Source of the DNA: Bacillota bacterium
GTDB taxonomy: Bacteria; Bacillota_I; Bacilli_A; Erysipelotrichales; Erysipelotrichaceae
Direction: 5' to 3'
Length of the DNA stretch: 64,000 bases
Assembly (NCBI GenBank): GCA_023249475.1
Contig: JAHFCO010000007.1
Coordinates: 1-64,000, forward strand
Shown one piece after another: positions 9,124 to 17,342 of this stretch (within the stretch, counting starts at the first letter, position 1; every line of letters starts with the position of its first letter). The notes under the pieces are model-generated. The model saw only the letters and a program-made list of their open reading frames with translations, was not told where the DNA came from and searched no databases. The translations under genes and the position numbers were made by a program.

Positions 9124-9321
9124 ATGGAATACGATTTAAACGACATCGTCGAAATGAAAAAAGAACATCCCTGCCATAAATCCAAACAGTGGCGGATCAT
9201 CCGCATGGGTGCCGACATCAAGATCAAATGTCTTGGGTGCGGGGCTGCGATCATGTTCGACCGAAGCGAATTCGAAAAGAAACTGAAAAAGGTGGTCGAA
9301 CACCACCCGAAAACGGAATAA
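9124..9321 (+). CDS. DUF951 family small protein
   Basis: 65 residues with the family hallmarks: M..YDLNDIVEMKK.HPCH, a W.I.R.GADIKIKC core and CLGCG. The pattern resembles a small beta-barrel with a metal-binding Cys set, but its biochemical role is unknown. In many Bacillota it lies next to ychF, as here. The ATG directly abuts the folD stop, so it belongs to the same transcript. Confidence 0.9.
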   Translation: MEYDLNDIVEMKKEHPCHKSKQWRIIRMGADIKIKCLGCGAAIMFDRSEFEKKLKKVVEHHPKTE

Positions 9322-9342
9322 CGCCTTGAAAGGAGTTTCACT

Positions 9343-10443
9343 ATGCCCTTAACCGCCGGAATCGTCGGCTTACCGAACGTCGGTAAATCGACCTTATTCA
9401 ACGCGATCACCCAATCCCAGGTCGAAGCCGCCAACTACCCCTTCGCCACCATCAACCCCAACGTCGGGGTGGTCGAAGTCCCCGACCATCGGGTCGATAC
9501 CTTGCACGAGATATTCAACAGTAAGAAAACCATCCACACCACCTTCGAGTTCACCGACATCGCAGGCTTGGTGAAGGGGGCGAGTAAAGGCGAAGGACTG
9601 GGCAACCAATTCCTTTCGCATATCCGCGAAGTCGACGCGATCGTCCATGTCGTCCGCTGTTTCGACGACAATGAGATCACCCACGTCGAAGGGACCATCG
9701 ATCCCTTACGCGACATCGAAATCATCAACCTCGAACTGATCCTGGCGGATGCGGCGAGCGTGGAGAACCGACTGAATAAAGTGGAACGCAAGGCCGCCCA
9801 GAAAGATAAAGACGCCGTCTTGGAGTTCACTGTCCTGAAGCGTGTCTATGATGCGCTGATGGCGGGGAGATCCGCCCGTTCCGTCGAGATGGCGAGCGAC
9901 GAAGCCTTGGTCGTCAAGGGATACAACCTGTTGACCGCCAAACCGGTCATCTATGTCGCGAACATGTCCGAGGAAGAAATCGGGAATCCGGAAACCAACG
10001 CCTATTACCAGATCGTGAAGAAGTTCGCCGCGGGCGAAAGCAACGAAGTCATCCCCATCTGCGCGAAGATCGAAGAAGAACTTGCGATGTTGGAGGCGGA
10101 TGAGAAGAAAGAATTCCTCAACGACCTCGGGATTCAAGAGAGCGGGTTGGACCGCATCATCAAAACCACCTATCACTTGCTTGGACTCTCCACCTTCCTG
10201 ACCGCAGGGGTCCAGGAAGTCCGTGCCTGGACCTTCATCAAGGGCATGAAAGCCCCCGAGTGCGCCGGTGTCATCCACACCGACTTCCAAAAAGGGTTCA
10301 TCCGTGCTGAAACCTACGCCTATGACGATCTGATCGCCCTCGGGAGCGAACAAGCCGTGAAAGACGCCGGGAAACTGCGTTTGGAAGGAAAAGAATATCA
10401 AGTTCAAGACGGGGACGTCCTGCATTTCCGATTCAACGTCTAA
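9343..10443 (+). CDS. ychF: ribosome-associated ATPase YchF/OLA1 family
   Basis: 366 residues, full length. An Obg-like P-loop NTPase that prefers ATP and binds ribosomes and 70S/50S particles; linked to stress responses. G1 GLPNVGKST near residue 8 and DIAGLVKGASKGEGLGNQFL (G3 region) are clear. A coiled-coil insertion and the C-terminal TGS domain (RAETYAYDDL...LEGKEYQVQDGD) follow. It ends the dtd-folD-DUF951 transcript and has a good SD (AAGGAG). Confidence 0.96.
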   Translation: MPLTAGIVGLPNVGKSTLFNAITQSQVEAANYPFATINPNVGVVEVPDHRVDTLHEIFNSKKTIHTTFEFTDIAGLVKGASKGEGLGNQFLSHIREVDAIVHVVRCFDDNEITHVEGTIDPLRDIEIINLELILADAASVENRLNKVERKAAQKDKDAVLEFTVLKRVYDALMAGRSARSVEMASDEALVVKGYNLLTAKPVIYVANMSEEEIGNPETNAYYQIVKKFAAGESNEVIPICAKIEEELAMLEADEKKEFLNDLGIQESGLDRIIKTTYHLLGLSTFLTAGVQEVRAWTFIKGMKAPECAGVIHTDFQKGFIRAETYAYDDLIALGSEQAVKDAGKLRLEGKEYQVQDGDVLHFRFNV

Positions 10444-10446
10444 TTA

Positions 10447-10455
10447 TGCTATAAT
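10447..10455 (+). promoter_or_regulatory. extended -10 promoter of darA
   Basis: TGCTATAAT matches the extended -10 (TGnTATAAT) 28 bases before the darA ATG. No convincing -35 box is seen in the end of ychF. Confidence 0.55.
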
Positions 10456-10482
10456 AAGGGTATCAGAAGAGGAGGACAGATC

Positions 10483-10806
10483 ATGAAACTCATTCTCGCG
10501 ATCGTTTCCAACGACGATGCCCATAGCGTCATCAACGCCCTAAACAAAGCGGATTTCATCGTCACGCGTTTGTCTACGACCGGCGGTTTCCTGCGTGCGG
10601 GGAATACGACCTTGATCATCGGTACCGAAAACGAACAAGTCGAACACTGCATCGAGGTCATCGGCGAAGAAAGCAAACGCCGCACCGAGATCGTCCCTTC
10701 GACCGCTTCCTACGACATCGGACGATACGCATCCTTCCCGATCGAAGTCCAAGTCGGGGGCGCGACGGTCTTCGTACTGGATGTCGAACAATTCCATAAA
10801 CTCTAA
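10483..10806 (+). CDS. darA: cyclic di-AMP receptor DarA/PstA (PII-like)
   Basis: 107 residues. DarA (YaaQ, PstA) is a trimeric PII-like protein that binds the second messenger c-di-AMP. The sequence shows the diagnostic TRLSTTGGFLRAGNTTLIIG loop (residues 28-47) and the ASYDIGRYASFPIEVQVGGA segment that forms the ligand pocket. It has its own promoter and terminator and is therefore monocistronic. The presence of DarA implies that the cell makes c-di-AMP; the cyclase is not in this window. SD GAGGAGGA. Confidence 0.95.
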   Translation: MKLILAIVSNDDAHSVINALNKADFIVTRLSTTGGFLRAGNTTLIIGTENEQVEHCIEVIGEESKRRTEIVPSTASYDIGRYASFPIEVQVGGATVFVLDVEQFHKL

Positions 10807-10815
10807 TATGTAAGC

Positions 10816-10846
10816 AAAAGCGACCTTGAAGTGTAAGGTCGCTTTT
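10816..10846. terminator. bidirectional terminator (darA / PfkB-type kinase)
   Basis: AAAAGCGACCTT-gaagtgt-AAGGTCGCTTTT, a 12-bp stem between convergent genes. Confidence 0.92.
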
Positions 10847-10848
10847 CT

Positions 10849-11694
10849 TTAGGGATGGGGATATTCCAATTCGACGATGTCCGGATTGACCGCCGTGGTC
10901 GCATCCGAGGTTTTCCGAGCGCATTTGATGCCGAAGGAGAGACTGAGTTCGATGGATAAACCGTTGGCCATCGCGTGCATGAAGCCGGCCACCAAGGCGT
11001 CGCCCATGCCGATGTCGTTGCCCCAACCCAACACCGGGGCGTCGATGTAGGTCGATTTCCCGTAGTAGTCGAAGCGTAGCCCGTCCTGATCCATGGTGAC
11101 GCATGTCAGAGGGATCGACGACGAACTCTTGAAGAAGCTGAAGATCGAGTCCGAGGAACGCAACACCTCGTGTTTGTTGGCGAAGACGGCGAAGAAGGAA
11201 GATTGAAGTTCGGCCGGGGGAAGGAAACCCAATGCGATCCATTTCACCTTCGGGGTGCGTTGGATCAAGGTCGCAAGGAATTGCGGGTCGTCCTGGTCGG
11301 TGATGCCGATCTCCTGTCCCTCCAATAGAAAGGTGGGGAAGAGGTCGCCACGGTTGAAAAAGAAATCATCGGTGATGGTGGACGCCATCATCGATTTCTT
11401 ATTGGAGATCAGTTGATAAAAATGAGGGGTCGGGGCGTTGACGATCGTACTGTGCACCTGGATGCCCAAGGTCTCCGTACGCGTGATCAAGTCCAACGCT
11501 TCGCTGTCGTTGCCGAATTTCGCCCAAAAGAAAACCTTGTTTCCAAACAACGCCAGATTATGGGCGATGTTGCGGACGGCTCCGCCGTCGGCGGGGTAAC
11601 GCGTGCTTTTCGTACATCTTCCGATCTCAAAGGGAGTCGGCGAGAGAAGTACCGTATCGATCATGGCTGTGCCGATCGCGATAAACAATCCCAT
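10849..11694 (-). CDS. PfkB-family carbohydrate kinase
   Basis: 281 residues, resembling the PfkB/ribokinase superfamily that phosphorylates sugars or nucleosides with ATP. The N-terminal GTAMIDTV and DGGAVRNIAHNLALFG blocks match PfkB signature 1. The C-terminal signature reads NDIGMGDALVAGFMHAM, where the family normally has GAGD; the Asp expected to act as base is kept but the anion-hole Ala is Met. The substrate is unknown; pseudouridine kinase-like or indigoidine-cluster-type PfkB proteins are possible relatives. The gene stands alone, convergent to darA and divergent from the hydrogenase-sensor module. Confidence 0.78.
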   Translation of the reverse strand: MGLFIAIGTAMIDTVLLSPTPFEIGRCTKSTRYPADGGAVRNIAHNLALFGNKVFFWAKFGNDSEALDLITRTETLGIQVHSTIVNAPTPHFYQLISNKKSMMASTITDDFFFNRGDLFPTFLLEGQEIGITDQDDPQFLATLIQRTPKVKWIALGFLPPAELQSSFFAVFANKHEVLRSSDSIFSFFKSSSSIPLTCVTMDQDGLRFDYYGKSTYIDAPVLGWGNDIGMGDALVAGFMHAMANGLSIELSLSFGIKCARKTSDATTAVNPDIVELEYPHP

Positions 11695-11782
11695 GCAATC
11701 ACCTCGGACATTATCATACCATACTTAACCAATCGGATTGCACACTCAATGTTGAAATCGGGGAAGTCATGACGAATTTGCG

Positions 11783-11811
11783 TTGCGTCACGGGGTGAGG
11801 TGTGGTAAACT
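11783..11811 (+). promoter_or_regulatory. promoter of the hydrogenase-sensor operon
   Basis: TTGCGT (11783-11788), a 17-bp spacer and TAAACT (11806-11811), about 40 bases upstream of the first gene. Confidence 0.55.
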
Positions 11812-11852
11812 ATGTTGTGAAAAAAATCTCATTATGAGGATGGAGGGTCGCC

Positions 11853-12098
11853 ATGACGATCGAAATCTGTATCGGTAGTTCGTGCTATGTGAAGGGGTCG
11901 GATAAAATCGTGCTCCTGGTCAAGGAAATCCTGGTGAAACGCGGTTTGGACGCGAAAGTCGAACTGAAGGGTTCGTTCTGTATGAACGCTTGCACGCAAG
12001 GGATCGGAGTGAAGATCGACGGGAAGATGATCCGTCTGTTGGATCTTGACCTCGCCGAGAAACAACTCAACCTCGCCATCGACGAGGCCTTGTCATGA
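11853..12098 (+). CDS. thioredoxin-like [2Fe-2S] ferredoxin domain protein (NuoE/HndA-like, minimal)
   Basis: 81 residues. The Cys pattern C6-x4-C11...C43-x3-C47 is that of the thioredoxin-fold [2Fe-2S] domain of NuoE and HndA, here as a stand-alone minimal domain. Such small proteins are often encoded beside [FeFe]-hydrogenases as electron carriers. Its stop overlaps the start of the hydrogenase-like sensor gene by ATGA, so the two products are made together. It probably passes electrons to or from that protein; this is inferred from context. Confidence 0.85.
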   Translation: MTIEICIGSSCYVKGSDKIVLLVKEILVKRGLDAKVELKGSFCMNACTQGIGVKIDGKMIRLLDLDLAEKQLNLAIDEALS

Positions 12099-13759
12099 AT
12101 CCGATTTCGCTTTTCGAAGCGAACTGTAAATCCTGCCACCATTGCGTACGGGCCTGCGTGACCAAGGCGATTTCCTTCGTCAACGGGAAACCGGAGATCG
12201 ACGATGAAGAATGCATCCTGTGCGGGGCATGCTATACCGTCTGTCCCCACGATGCCAAACAAATCACCAGCGACCTGGCGCAAGTCCGCCAATGGATCCT
12301 CAACGGCGAGGAAGTCATCGCCAGTCTGGCCCCCAGTTATCCCGTGTTGAACGCGGATTTTTCCGCATGGAAGAAACGCCTGCTTGAAGTCGGATTCAGC
12401 GATGTCGTCGAGACGGCCCAAGGTGCGGCCTATGTTTCCTCGGAATACGTCCGACTCGGTGCCCACTATCCCGACCAAACCTTCATTTCGACCTGCTGTC
12501 CCGCGGTCGTGACCTATATCGAAACCCGCTATCCCCAATTGACTCATCTTCTAGCACCGACCTTATCCCCGATGGTGGTCTCCGGGAAACTGATCAAGCA
12601 GGACCATCCTGCGGCGAAAGTCGTCTTCATCTCCCCCTGCGTCGCCAAAATCAATGAGGCGTCAGAGTTCAGGTCGTTCATCGACGGGGTCGTCACGATG
12701 AGCGAACTCGACCAACTGGTCCGGATCTACGACGACCGTTATCCCCCAAACAACCCTGAAGTCTTTTCAGGCAGGATCGCACGCAGTTATCCAGCGTCCA
12801 CGGGGATCCTGAAATCGATGCGCCCCTTCGTTTCCGACAACGTCGACCTGATGTGCGTGGAAGGGGTGGACCGGGTCAAGGAAGTCCTGGACGGACTTAT
12901 GAACCATGAATTGCCCTCGACCTTCATCGAAATGAGCGCCTGCGTCGGGTCGTGCATCAACGGACCGATCCTGCGTCCCTATAAAGACCGTGAAATCGCG
13001 GCGATCCAGGCATTGCGTACGACCCGTGTCTTGGACAATCTTCCGATGGATCCCACATTGGTTGCGACGACCCACGTCGCCCATCCTTTAGTACAAAAGA
13101 TCCACCTTGAATCCGACATCTTGTCCGTTCTTGAGAAACTCGGGAAAACCGATCCTTCAAAAGAACTGAATTGCGGAGCCTGCGGTTATCCGACCTGTCG
13201 CGAAAAAGCGGTGGCGGTGTTGGATAAGAAGGCCGACCCCTATCTCTGTCTACCGTTCGCGTTGGAGCGTGCCCAGTCGATGTCCAACGCGGTCATCCAG
13301 CACACCCCCAACGGAATCATCATCGTGGATGACGAAGCCCGCATCGTCGAAATCAACCCGGCCGCGCGTCAACTTTTGTCATGCGTCAATTTCCCCGTGG
13401 TCGGTTTCCCCTTGGAAGCCCTGCTTCCCGACCCCCAACTCAAACCCCTAGTGTTGGATCGTACGCAGGTCCATTACATCCAAAGCGACTACCCCCAGTA
13501 CGGACGCACCTTCATGCATGCGACCGTGCCTTTACCCGAAGAACGCTGCACCTTGATCATCCTGATGGACCTTACCCAGGAAACCACGCGGGAAAAACAC
13601 CTGAAACAAGTCCGTACCGATACCTTGCTTGTCACACAACAGGTCTTGGATGAACAGATGCGCACCGTGCAGGAAATCGCGAAACTATTGGGAGAGACCA
13701 CGGCGAAAAGCAAGATCGCCCTGTCCCGCCTGAAAAAAAGCGTCGAGGAAGACCAATGA
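12095..13759 (+). CDS. sensory [FeFe]-hydrogenase-like protein with ferredoxin, Fe-S and PAS domains (HydS/HsfB-like)
   Basis: 554 residues. N-terminal 2x[4Fe-4S] ferredoxin (Cys11, 14, 17, 21 and Cys40, 43, 46, 50). The H-domain follows with H-cluster motifs in sensory form: L1 STCCPAVV (Cys134/135), L2 SPCVAK (Cys182) and L3 EMSACVGSCINGP (Cys283/287), instead of the GGG of catalytic enzymes. A [4Fe-4S] domain CGACGYPTC...C (Cys360, 363, 368, 385) leads into a PAS domain (about 395-500) and a C-terminal helical tail. The family is thought to sense H2 or redox state rather than turn over H2 quickly. It overlaps the phosphatase gene by ATGA and is likely its upstream input. Maturases HydEFG are not in the window. 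Confidence 0.9.
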   Translation: MNPISLFEANCKSCHHCVRACVTKAISFVNGKPEIDDEECILCGACYTVCPHDAKQITSDLAQVRQWILNGEEVIASLAPSYPVLNADFSAWKKRLLEVGFSDVVETAQGAAYVSSEYVRLGAHYPDQTFISTCCPAVVTYIETRYPQLTHLLAPTLSPMVVSGKLIKQDHPAAKVVFISPCVAKINEASEFRSFIDGVVTMSELDQLVRIYDDRYPPNNPEVFSGRIARSYPASTGILKSMRPFVSDNVDLMCVEGVDRVKEVLDGLMNHELPSTFIEMSACVGSCINGPILRPYKDREIAAIQALRTTRVLDNLPMDPTLVATTHVAHPLVQKIHLESDILSVLEKLGKTDPSKELNCGACGYPTCREKAVAVLDKKADPYLCLPFALERAQSMSNAVIQHTPNGIIIVDDEARIVEINPAARQLLSCVNFPVVGFPLEALLPDPQLKPLVLDRTQVHYIQSDYPQYGRTFMHATVPLPEERCTLIILMDLTQETTREKHLKQVRTDTLLVTQQVLDEQMRTVQEIAKLLGETTAKSKIALSRLKKSVEEDQ

Positions 13760-14934
13760 TCGAAACACGCGTCAACGCGGCTTTTCGTTCGTTGACGAAA
13801 ACCAAGGAAGAACTCTGCGGGGACGATGTCCAAATCCGCGTCGACGAAAAGAACTTCGTGTTGGTATTGGCGGATGGCTTGGGTAGCGGCGTCAAGGCGA
13901 ACATCCTGGCGACTCTCTCCGCAACCATCATCAGCGAACTCTTGATTCAAGGCTTGGATCTCAGCGAAGCGGTCGCGACCTTGGTGGCGACCCTGCCTGA
14001 ATGCGAAGAACGGCACATCGCCTATGCGACGTTCGCCGCCTTGATGATCGATGCGAAGGGGAAAGCGCAACTGGCCGAATTCGACCAACCCCAAAGCGTC
14101 CTCTTCCGAAATCGACGGGAACTTCCGATTCAGCGCACGTCCAGCCTCATCGAAGGGAAAACGATCTTCGAAGCCCGCTTCGACGTCCTTCCCGGGGATG
14201 TTTTACTCTGCTTCTCCGACGGCGTAGAACACGCAGGTCTAGGCCGTATCCTGAATTTCGGCTGGCAACGCAAGGAAATCGTGCGTGCCACGGAAGAAAT
14301 CCTGATGAAAACCATGAATCCGATCCACCTCGCGGATCGCTTGATCGATCAAGTCGACTCCCTCTATCATTTCGAAGCGGGGGACGACGCGACCGTCGCC
14401 TTCGCCGTCGTGGAAGGGAACCAGGAAAGCGCGGTGCTTGTCGGTCCGCCCTCGGATCCGTCGCAGGACCATCGTTTAGTGTATGAATGGCTTTCCCGTC
14501 CGGGTGCGAAAATCGTCTGCGGCGGAACGACCGCGTCGATGGTCGCACGTGAACTCAATCTCGAACTGAAAATCGGTGAGATCCTCCCCGGGGCGACCTT
14601 GCCTCCGGCCGGATCCATCCACGGGGTCGACCTTGTGACCGAAGGCGTGTTGACGCTCAGTCGTACAAGAGATCTTCTTCGCCATGCCTCGTTGAATCAA
14701 AACGCCCTGCAGATCTTGTTGAACGACGACAGTCCGGACGCGGCGACCCGCTTGGCACGCAAACTCCTGGAAGGACCGGTCAAAGTACGGTTCATGCTGG
14801 GGCTGGCGGAAAACCCCGCACATAAGGCAGAAAAAGGGTTGCTGATCTCGCTCAACGCCAAACTCAACCTTGTCCGCGAGATTGCGGAAGAATTGAGAAA
14901 ACAAAGGAAATTAGTAACTGTGGAGATGTATTGA
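13756..14934 (+). CDS. SpoIIE-like PP2C-type serine phosphatase, output of the hydrogenase sensor
   Basis: 392 residues. The SpoIIE/PPM fold occupies about residues 1-220 with metal-binding motifs ADGLGSG (Asp40-Gly41), FSDGVEHAG (Asp155) and GDDATVAF (Asp210, Asp211), so an active Mn/Mg-dependent phosphatase is expected. The C-terminal 170 residues contain GAKIVCGGTTASMVAR, a domain I do not recognise from classical SpoIIE. It overlaps the HydS-like gene by ATGA. Such a phosphatase next to a sensory hydrogenase is known in Clostridia; by analogy it may act on an anti-sigma-factor antagonist, but none is encoded nearby. A terminator ends the operon. Confidence 0.88.
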   Translation: MIETRVNAAFRSLTKTKEELCGDDVQIRVDEKNFVLVLADGLGSGVKANILATLSATIISELLIQGLDLSEAVATLVATLPECEERHIAYATFAALMIDAKGKAQLAEFDQPQSVLFRNRRELPIQRTSSLIEGKTIFEARFDVLPGDVLLCFSDGVEHAGLGRILNFGWQRKEIVRATEEILMKTMNPIHLADRLIDQVDSLYHFEAGDDATVAFAVVEGNQESAVLVGPPSDPSQDHRLVYEWLSRPGAKIVCGGTTASMVARELNLELKIGEILPGATLPPAGSIHGVDLVTEGVLTLSRTRDLLRHASLNQNALQILLNDDSPDAATRLARKLLEGPVKVRFMLGLAENPAHKAEKGLLISLNAKLNLVREIAEELRKQRKLVTVEMY

Positions 14935-14955
14935 ACCGAGGCGACTCGGTTTTTA
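14934..14955 (+). terminator. terminator of the hydrogenase-sensor operon
   Basis: AACCGAG-GCGA-CTCGGTT followed by TTTTACG; the stem starts at the stop codon. Confidence 0.85.
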
Positions 14956-15077
14956 CGTTATTTGAGCAGAAATACCCAAAAATCTGATGGGAATGAAAAT
15001 CATTTCATGTAAACTTCATCTTTCGAAGAGGGAAATATGGTTAAATGAAAATACCCACGTTATCCCCAAGGAGTCCC

Positions 15078-15551
15078 ATGAAAAGAAACATCCCCATTCT
15101 CGATGGCATCTTCGTTTTACTTGGCCTTGTGTTGATCTATATTATGAATTTCGTGAACCTCAATCGCCTGCCGATCGATCTTCCCGACGTTACCGTGTTG
15201 ATCCTCTCTTGCGTCTACGTGGCGGGTTGGATGATCTTCGCGTTTGTGGCGGGTCGACGTCGCGGAAAGTTCGGATGGTATGAAATCACGTTTGTGTGGA
15301 TCATCTTACCTGCCCTCCTGATCGGTTTCATGACGGTGCTGGCGAGTTTCCAAAGCATCACAAGCATCCTTTCCATGATCATGAACCTGCTATATGTGAA
15401 TGTCCTACGTGGGCTCAACGACCTGACGACGTTTGGAATCGATCTGTTCGAGTACTTCAGCGATAAAGGATACCCCGTCATCCCTGCCATCCTCTGTCTG
15501 CTCTCCTACGGGGTCGGACGACTTTTCCCAAAACCTAGAAATCGTGCATGA
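15078..15551 (+). CDS. hypothetical four-helix membrane protein
   Basis: 157 residues from the ATG at 15078, chosen because AAGGAG lies just before it; an ATG at 15045 lacks an SD. Predicted membrane segments lie near residues 8-27, 36-57, 68-93 and 134-148. No catalytic motif is recognised. The last few residues (PKPRNR) are basic. It lies alone between two terminators. The function is unknown. Confidence 0.7.
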   Translation: MKRNIPILDGIFVLLGLVLIYIMNFVNLNRLPIDLPDVTVLILSCVYVAGWMIFAFVAGRRRGKFGWYEITFVWIILPALLIGFMTVLASFQSITSILSMIMNLLYVNVLRGLNDLTTFGIDLFEYFSDKGYPVIPAILCLLSYGVGRLFPKPRNRA

Positions 15552-15574
15552 GAACGGAGTTTCCGTTCTTTTTT
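15551..15574 (+). terminator. terminator after the four-helix membrane protein
   Basis: AGAACGGA-gtt-TCCGTTCT followed by six T, beginning at the stop codon. Confidence 0.9.
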
Positions 15575-15580
15575 CTTGCG

Positions 15581-15589
15581 TGGTATAAT
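15581..15589 (+). promoter_or_regulatory. extended -10 promoter of ispF
   Basis: TGGTATAAT matches TGnTATAAT, 26 bases before the ispF ATG; no clear -35 box. Confidence 0.55.
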
Positions 15590-15614
15590 AGGCTTACATG
15601 AAAGAAGGGGAGTT

Positions 15615-16094
15615 ATGCTGCGCATCGGACAATCGACGGATATCCATCCGCTTAAAATTGGAAGAGACATGGTTTTGGGCGGGGTTCCCATCGAGAGCGA
15701 CCTGGGACCCGACGGACATTCGGATGCGGATGTACTGACGCATGCGATCGCGGAAGCGATGTTGGGGGCGTTGGCGCTGGGGGATTTGGGGAAACACTTT
15801 CCCGACACCGATCCCAGATACAAAGGCATCTCTTCGATCCTCCTTCTTCAAGAAGTCGTCATGAAAGTCGAAGCGTTGGGTTGGCATTTGGTCAACGTCG
15901 ATAGTTTGGTTCTCTTGGAAGCACCGAAATTGGCGAAATACAACGATGCCATCCGGATCAGCCTTGCCAACGCCTTGCATGTCTCGACCGAACAAGTCAG
16001 CGTCAAGGCGACCCGGGGGGAGAAACTCGGGTTCATCGGACGAGGCGAAGGGATCGCGGCACAAGCCGTCGTTCTTCTTGAGAAGAACGGCTAA
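15615..16094 (+). CDS. ispF: 2-C-methyl-D-erythritol 2,4-cyclodiphosphate synthase
   Basis: 159 residues. IspF cyclises CDP-methylerythritol 2-phosphate to MEcPP in the MEP isoprenoid pathway. The metal ligands Asp9 and His11 (STDIHPL), the GPDGHSDADVLTHAIAEA block and the C-terminal EKLGFIGRGEGIAAQA motif are present. The start at 15615 fits the family N-terminus (MLRIGQ..DIH) and AGGGGAG upstream; the longer frame from 15576 is rejected. It shows that the cell makes isoprenoids by the MEP route. Confidence 0.96.
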   Translation: MLRIGQSTDIHPLKIGRDMVLGGVPIESDLGPDGHSDADVLTHAIAEAMLGALALGDLGKHFPDTDPRYKGISSILLLQEVVMKVEALGWHLVNVDSLVLLEAPKLAKYNDAIRISLANALHVSTEQVSVKATRGEKLGFIGRGEGIAAQAVVLLEKNG

Positions 16095-16106
16095 GGGGGT
16101 TCACCC

Positions 16107-17330
16107 ATGTTTGGTAAACTGAACGAAGTCAAGGTATTACGGGATCCGATCCACGAATACATCCATATCGAATACCAGGTGATCTGGGATTGTTTGAATT
16201 CGCCCGAATTCCAACGTTTGCGTCGGATCCATCAACTCGGGGCGACCCATCAGGTCTATCATGCGGCCGAACATTCGCGCTTCTCCCATTCTTTGGGTGT
16301 CTATGAGATCGTTCGTCGCATGGTCAACGAAGTCGAAGGATTGAAGGACGCACTGAGCGAGGAAGAACAGATCGAAGTGATGTTGGCGGGGATGCTGCAC
16401 GATATCGGGCATGGACCGTTCTCCCATTCCTTCGAATCCGTCCTGGAGTTCAACCATGAGAAGATGGGGGCGCTGATCCTCTTGGGTGAAAGCACGATCC
16501 ATGACGTCTTGGTCTCTCATCATCCCGACCTCCCCAAACACATCGTCGACATCCTTCAACACAAACATTCAAACCCCATCCTCAACCAAGTGGTCAGCGG
16601 ACAATTGGATGCCGACCGCATGGATTATCTCTTGCGCGATGCGTATTTCACAGGGACCAGTTACGGCACCTTCGACTTGGAACGCGTCCTGAGGACCTTG
16701 CGTCTTCATGACGATAAACTCGTCGTGAAAGAAAGCGGCGTCCATACGATCGAAGACTACATCATGGCACGCTATCATATGTACTGGCAAGTCTATTATC
16801 ATCCCGTATCACGGAGTTTCGAAACGATCCTGGTCCGCTTCTTCAAACGCTTGGTCGTATTGAATGCGGTCGACCTGGGGATTTCAAAGCGCTTCGCCAT
16901 GTTTGGTCCTTTCTTCCATGAAGGGTACCCGACATTGAAAGAACACTTCGAACTGGATGAAGCCGCGTGTCTCTATGCGTTTACGCTGGCACGACAAGAA
17001 AGAGATGGTATCCTAAAGGATCTGGCGACCCGCTTGATGGATCGGCGTTTGTTTGAATACGCTGAAGTCGAATCGCCCCGACAAGTCGAAGCGCAGCGTC
17101 AGAACGTCATCGAAGCCGGGTTGGACCCTGAGTATTACTTCGCCCTGGATACGGCGATACAGCGACCTTATTCGCCCTACCAAGAGAAAGAAAACTCATT
17201 GATCTGGATTCTGAATACCAAAAACGAAATCAAAGAACTTTCCCAGGCCTCCGTCTTGGTCGCAGCGATCGTCCGCGGTGAAAACAAAAAAGACGAAAAG
17301 ATGTATTTCCCGCGGGAAACCGCGAAGTAA
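16107..17330 (+). CDS. HD-domain phosphohydrolase (YwfO/dGTPase-like)
   Basis: 407 residues. HD motifs are His61 (HSRFSHSLG), His98-Asp99 (AGMLHDIGHGPFSH) and the later Asp in SGQLDADRMDYLLRD. These match the dNTP triphosphohydrolase-like family of B. subtilis YwfO. It likely hydrolyses nucleotides in the cytoplasm; the substrate is not certain. It follows ispF by 12 bases with AAGGGGG as SD, so it is likely co-transcribed with ispF and the downstream peptidase. Confidence 0.92.
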   Translation: MFGKLNEVKVLRDPIHEYIHIEYQVIWDCLNSPEFQRLRRIHQLGATHQVYHAAEHSRFSHSLGVYEIVRRMVNEVEGLKDALSEEEQIEVMLAGMLHDIGHGPFSHSFESVLEFNHEKMGALILLGESTIHDVLVSHHPDLPKHIVDILQHKHSNPILNQVVSGQLDADRMDYLLRDAYFTGTSYGTFDLERVLRTLRLHDDKLVVKESGVHTIEDYIMARYHMYWQVYYHPVSRSFETILVRFFKRLVVLNAVDLGISKRFAMFGPFFHEGYPTLKEHFELDEAACLYAFTLARQERDGILKDLATRLMDRRLFEYAEVESPRQVEAQRQNVIEAGLDPEYYFALDTAIQRPYSPYQEKENSLIWILNTKNEIKELSQASVLVAAIVRGENKKDEKMYFPRETAK

Positions 17331-17342
17331 GAAAGGTACGAC

